Assembly (NCBI GenBank): GCA_020796225.1
Contig: CM036774.1
Location: 26,212,791-26,276,790, forward strand
DNA length: 64,000 nt
DNA from: Arion vulgaris
Lineage: Eukaryota > Mollusca > Gastropoda > Stylommatophora > Arionidae
Direction: 5' to 3'
The notes below the pieces were generated by a model. That model had not been told where the DNA came from. It made no database searches and saw only the letters and a program-made list of their open reading frames with translations. Both the position numbers and the translations under genes were made by a program. Positions within the stretch are counted from its first letter, which is position 1; the number at the start of each line of letters is the position of its first letter. Of this stretch, positions 63,437 to 64,000 are shown piece after piece.

Positions 63437-63525
63437 CATAGATTCTCAAACTTTTTCAACCCACCTCCCACTTTGCATGACATAAACTTTGTAACGCTCC
63501 CCTTCCCCATTATAATAGTTTGTAA

Positions 63526-63589
<64 letters not shown>

Positions 63590-63869
63590 GCTCTATTTTC
63601 ACTTTGACATAGAAAATTGATATATATTTCTGTCATACATGATTAATTTTCAAATGATTATATACATGAAATAGAAAATTGATGAAAAAATGGATGGTGT
63701 AAGATGGGCATAAGATGAATTAAAATGCAGAATTCAATTTTTATGATTATTAATCGCAAAATCATGAAAAAAACCTTCAAATGCTTCTGAACCCACTATC
63801 GCCACATGGAAGACTCCAGCGCCCACTGGGGGACCGCCCACTTTGGGAGGGACGCCACTTTGGAAACTG
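63437..63869. mobile_element. hAT-M2 MITE copy 2, with (CA)n inside
   Basis: Ends CATAGATTCTCAAACTTT and CCACTTTGGAAACTG; inverted relative to copy 1. Flanks TGCTAGTA and ATCTAGTA (63429-63436, 63870-63877) share six of eight bases. A (CA)n tract of about 50 bp (63529-63580) has expanded within it. Confidence 0.85.
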
Positions 63870-63943
63870 ATCTAGTAAGTAGTCTTACAGGATATGGAAC
63901 GGATTCGTGTTGAATTATTGACTGGGATCAAGAGGTTGTGGGT

Positions 63944-64000
63944 ACTTCTTCTTTGAACCTCCATATCGACCACTTGTTAACCATTCTTTGTGATTTGTGT
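63944..64000 (-). mobile_element. SINE-2 tail, cut by window end
   Basis: CTTCTTCTTTGAACCTCCAT and GACCACTTGTTAACCATTCT match the antisense SINE-2 tail. The rest lies beyond the window. Confidence 0.75.

Overview
This window reads as repeat-rich, non-coding DNA from an animal nuclear genome. I found no convincing host gene: no exon series, no full-length conserved protein, no rRNA and no bona fide tRNA gene. The mix of several tRNA-derived SINE families, RTE-like non-LTR retrotransposon 3' ends finishing in TGATGA runs, small hAT and Tc1/mariner-type MITEs and very abundant minisatellites would suit a mollusc, perhaps a gastropod. That placement is inference from repeat style, not from a diagnostic gene.

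Three layers make up the window. (1) Tandem repeats: about 35 arrays, by my own tally about 22 kb or a third of the sequence. The largest are 12.27-13.47 kb (54-bp unit), 22.2-23.3 kb (41 bp), 27.4-28.2 kb (38 bp), 31.9-32.7 kb (19 bp), 35.7-38.6 kb (24/27 bp), 45.2-46.2 kb (38 bp), 52.3-53.3 kb (19 bp), 53.6-56.3 kb (32 bp) and 57.7-58.4 kb (39 bp). Arrays whose unit is a multiple of three give long but meaningless open frames. (2) Non-LTR retrotransposon debris: about 25 fragments, nearly all the 3' end of pol (end of the RT domain plus a C-terminal basic region around GH.(L/I)R), on both strands and broken by stops and frameshifts. Two preserve an (Y/F)ADD reverse-transcriptase motif (1.4-2.2 kb and 11.5-11.7 kb), and one lineage has an RNase H domain (34.0-34.7 kb). 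(3) Short non-autonomous elements: at least eight SINE-like families, many with exact target-site duplications, three hAT-type MITE families with 8-bp duplications, one Tc1/mariner-like MITE family with TA duplications, and a Penelope-like module with a degenerate hammerhead-ribozyme core.

The most interesting pattern is how these layers interact. At least nine tandem duplications or arrays lie inside retrotransposon pol 3' ends and have units that are themselves pieces of that coding sequence (23.8, 24.3, 33.3, 40.2, 41.0, 43.1, 44.1, 49.2 and 52.3 kb). Some SINE copies also contain private tandem expansions. Conversely, a 5'-truncated retrotransposon has jumped into a minisatellite at 1.4-2.2 kb. 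Nested insertions (SINE in SINE, SINE in MITE, MITE in LINE) give a relative chronology. I found no operon, CRISPR array or gene system.
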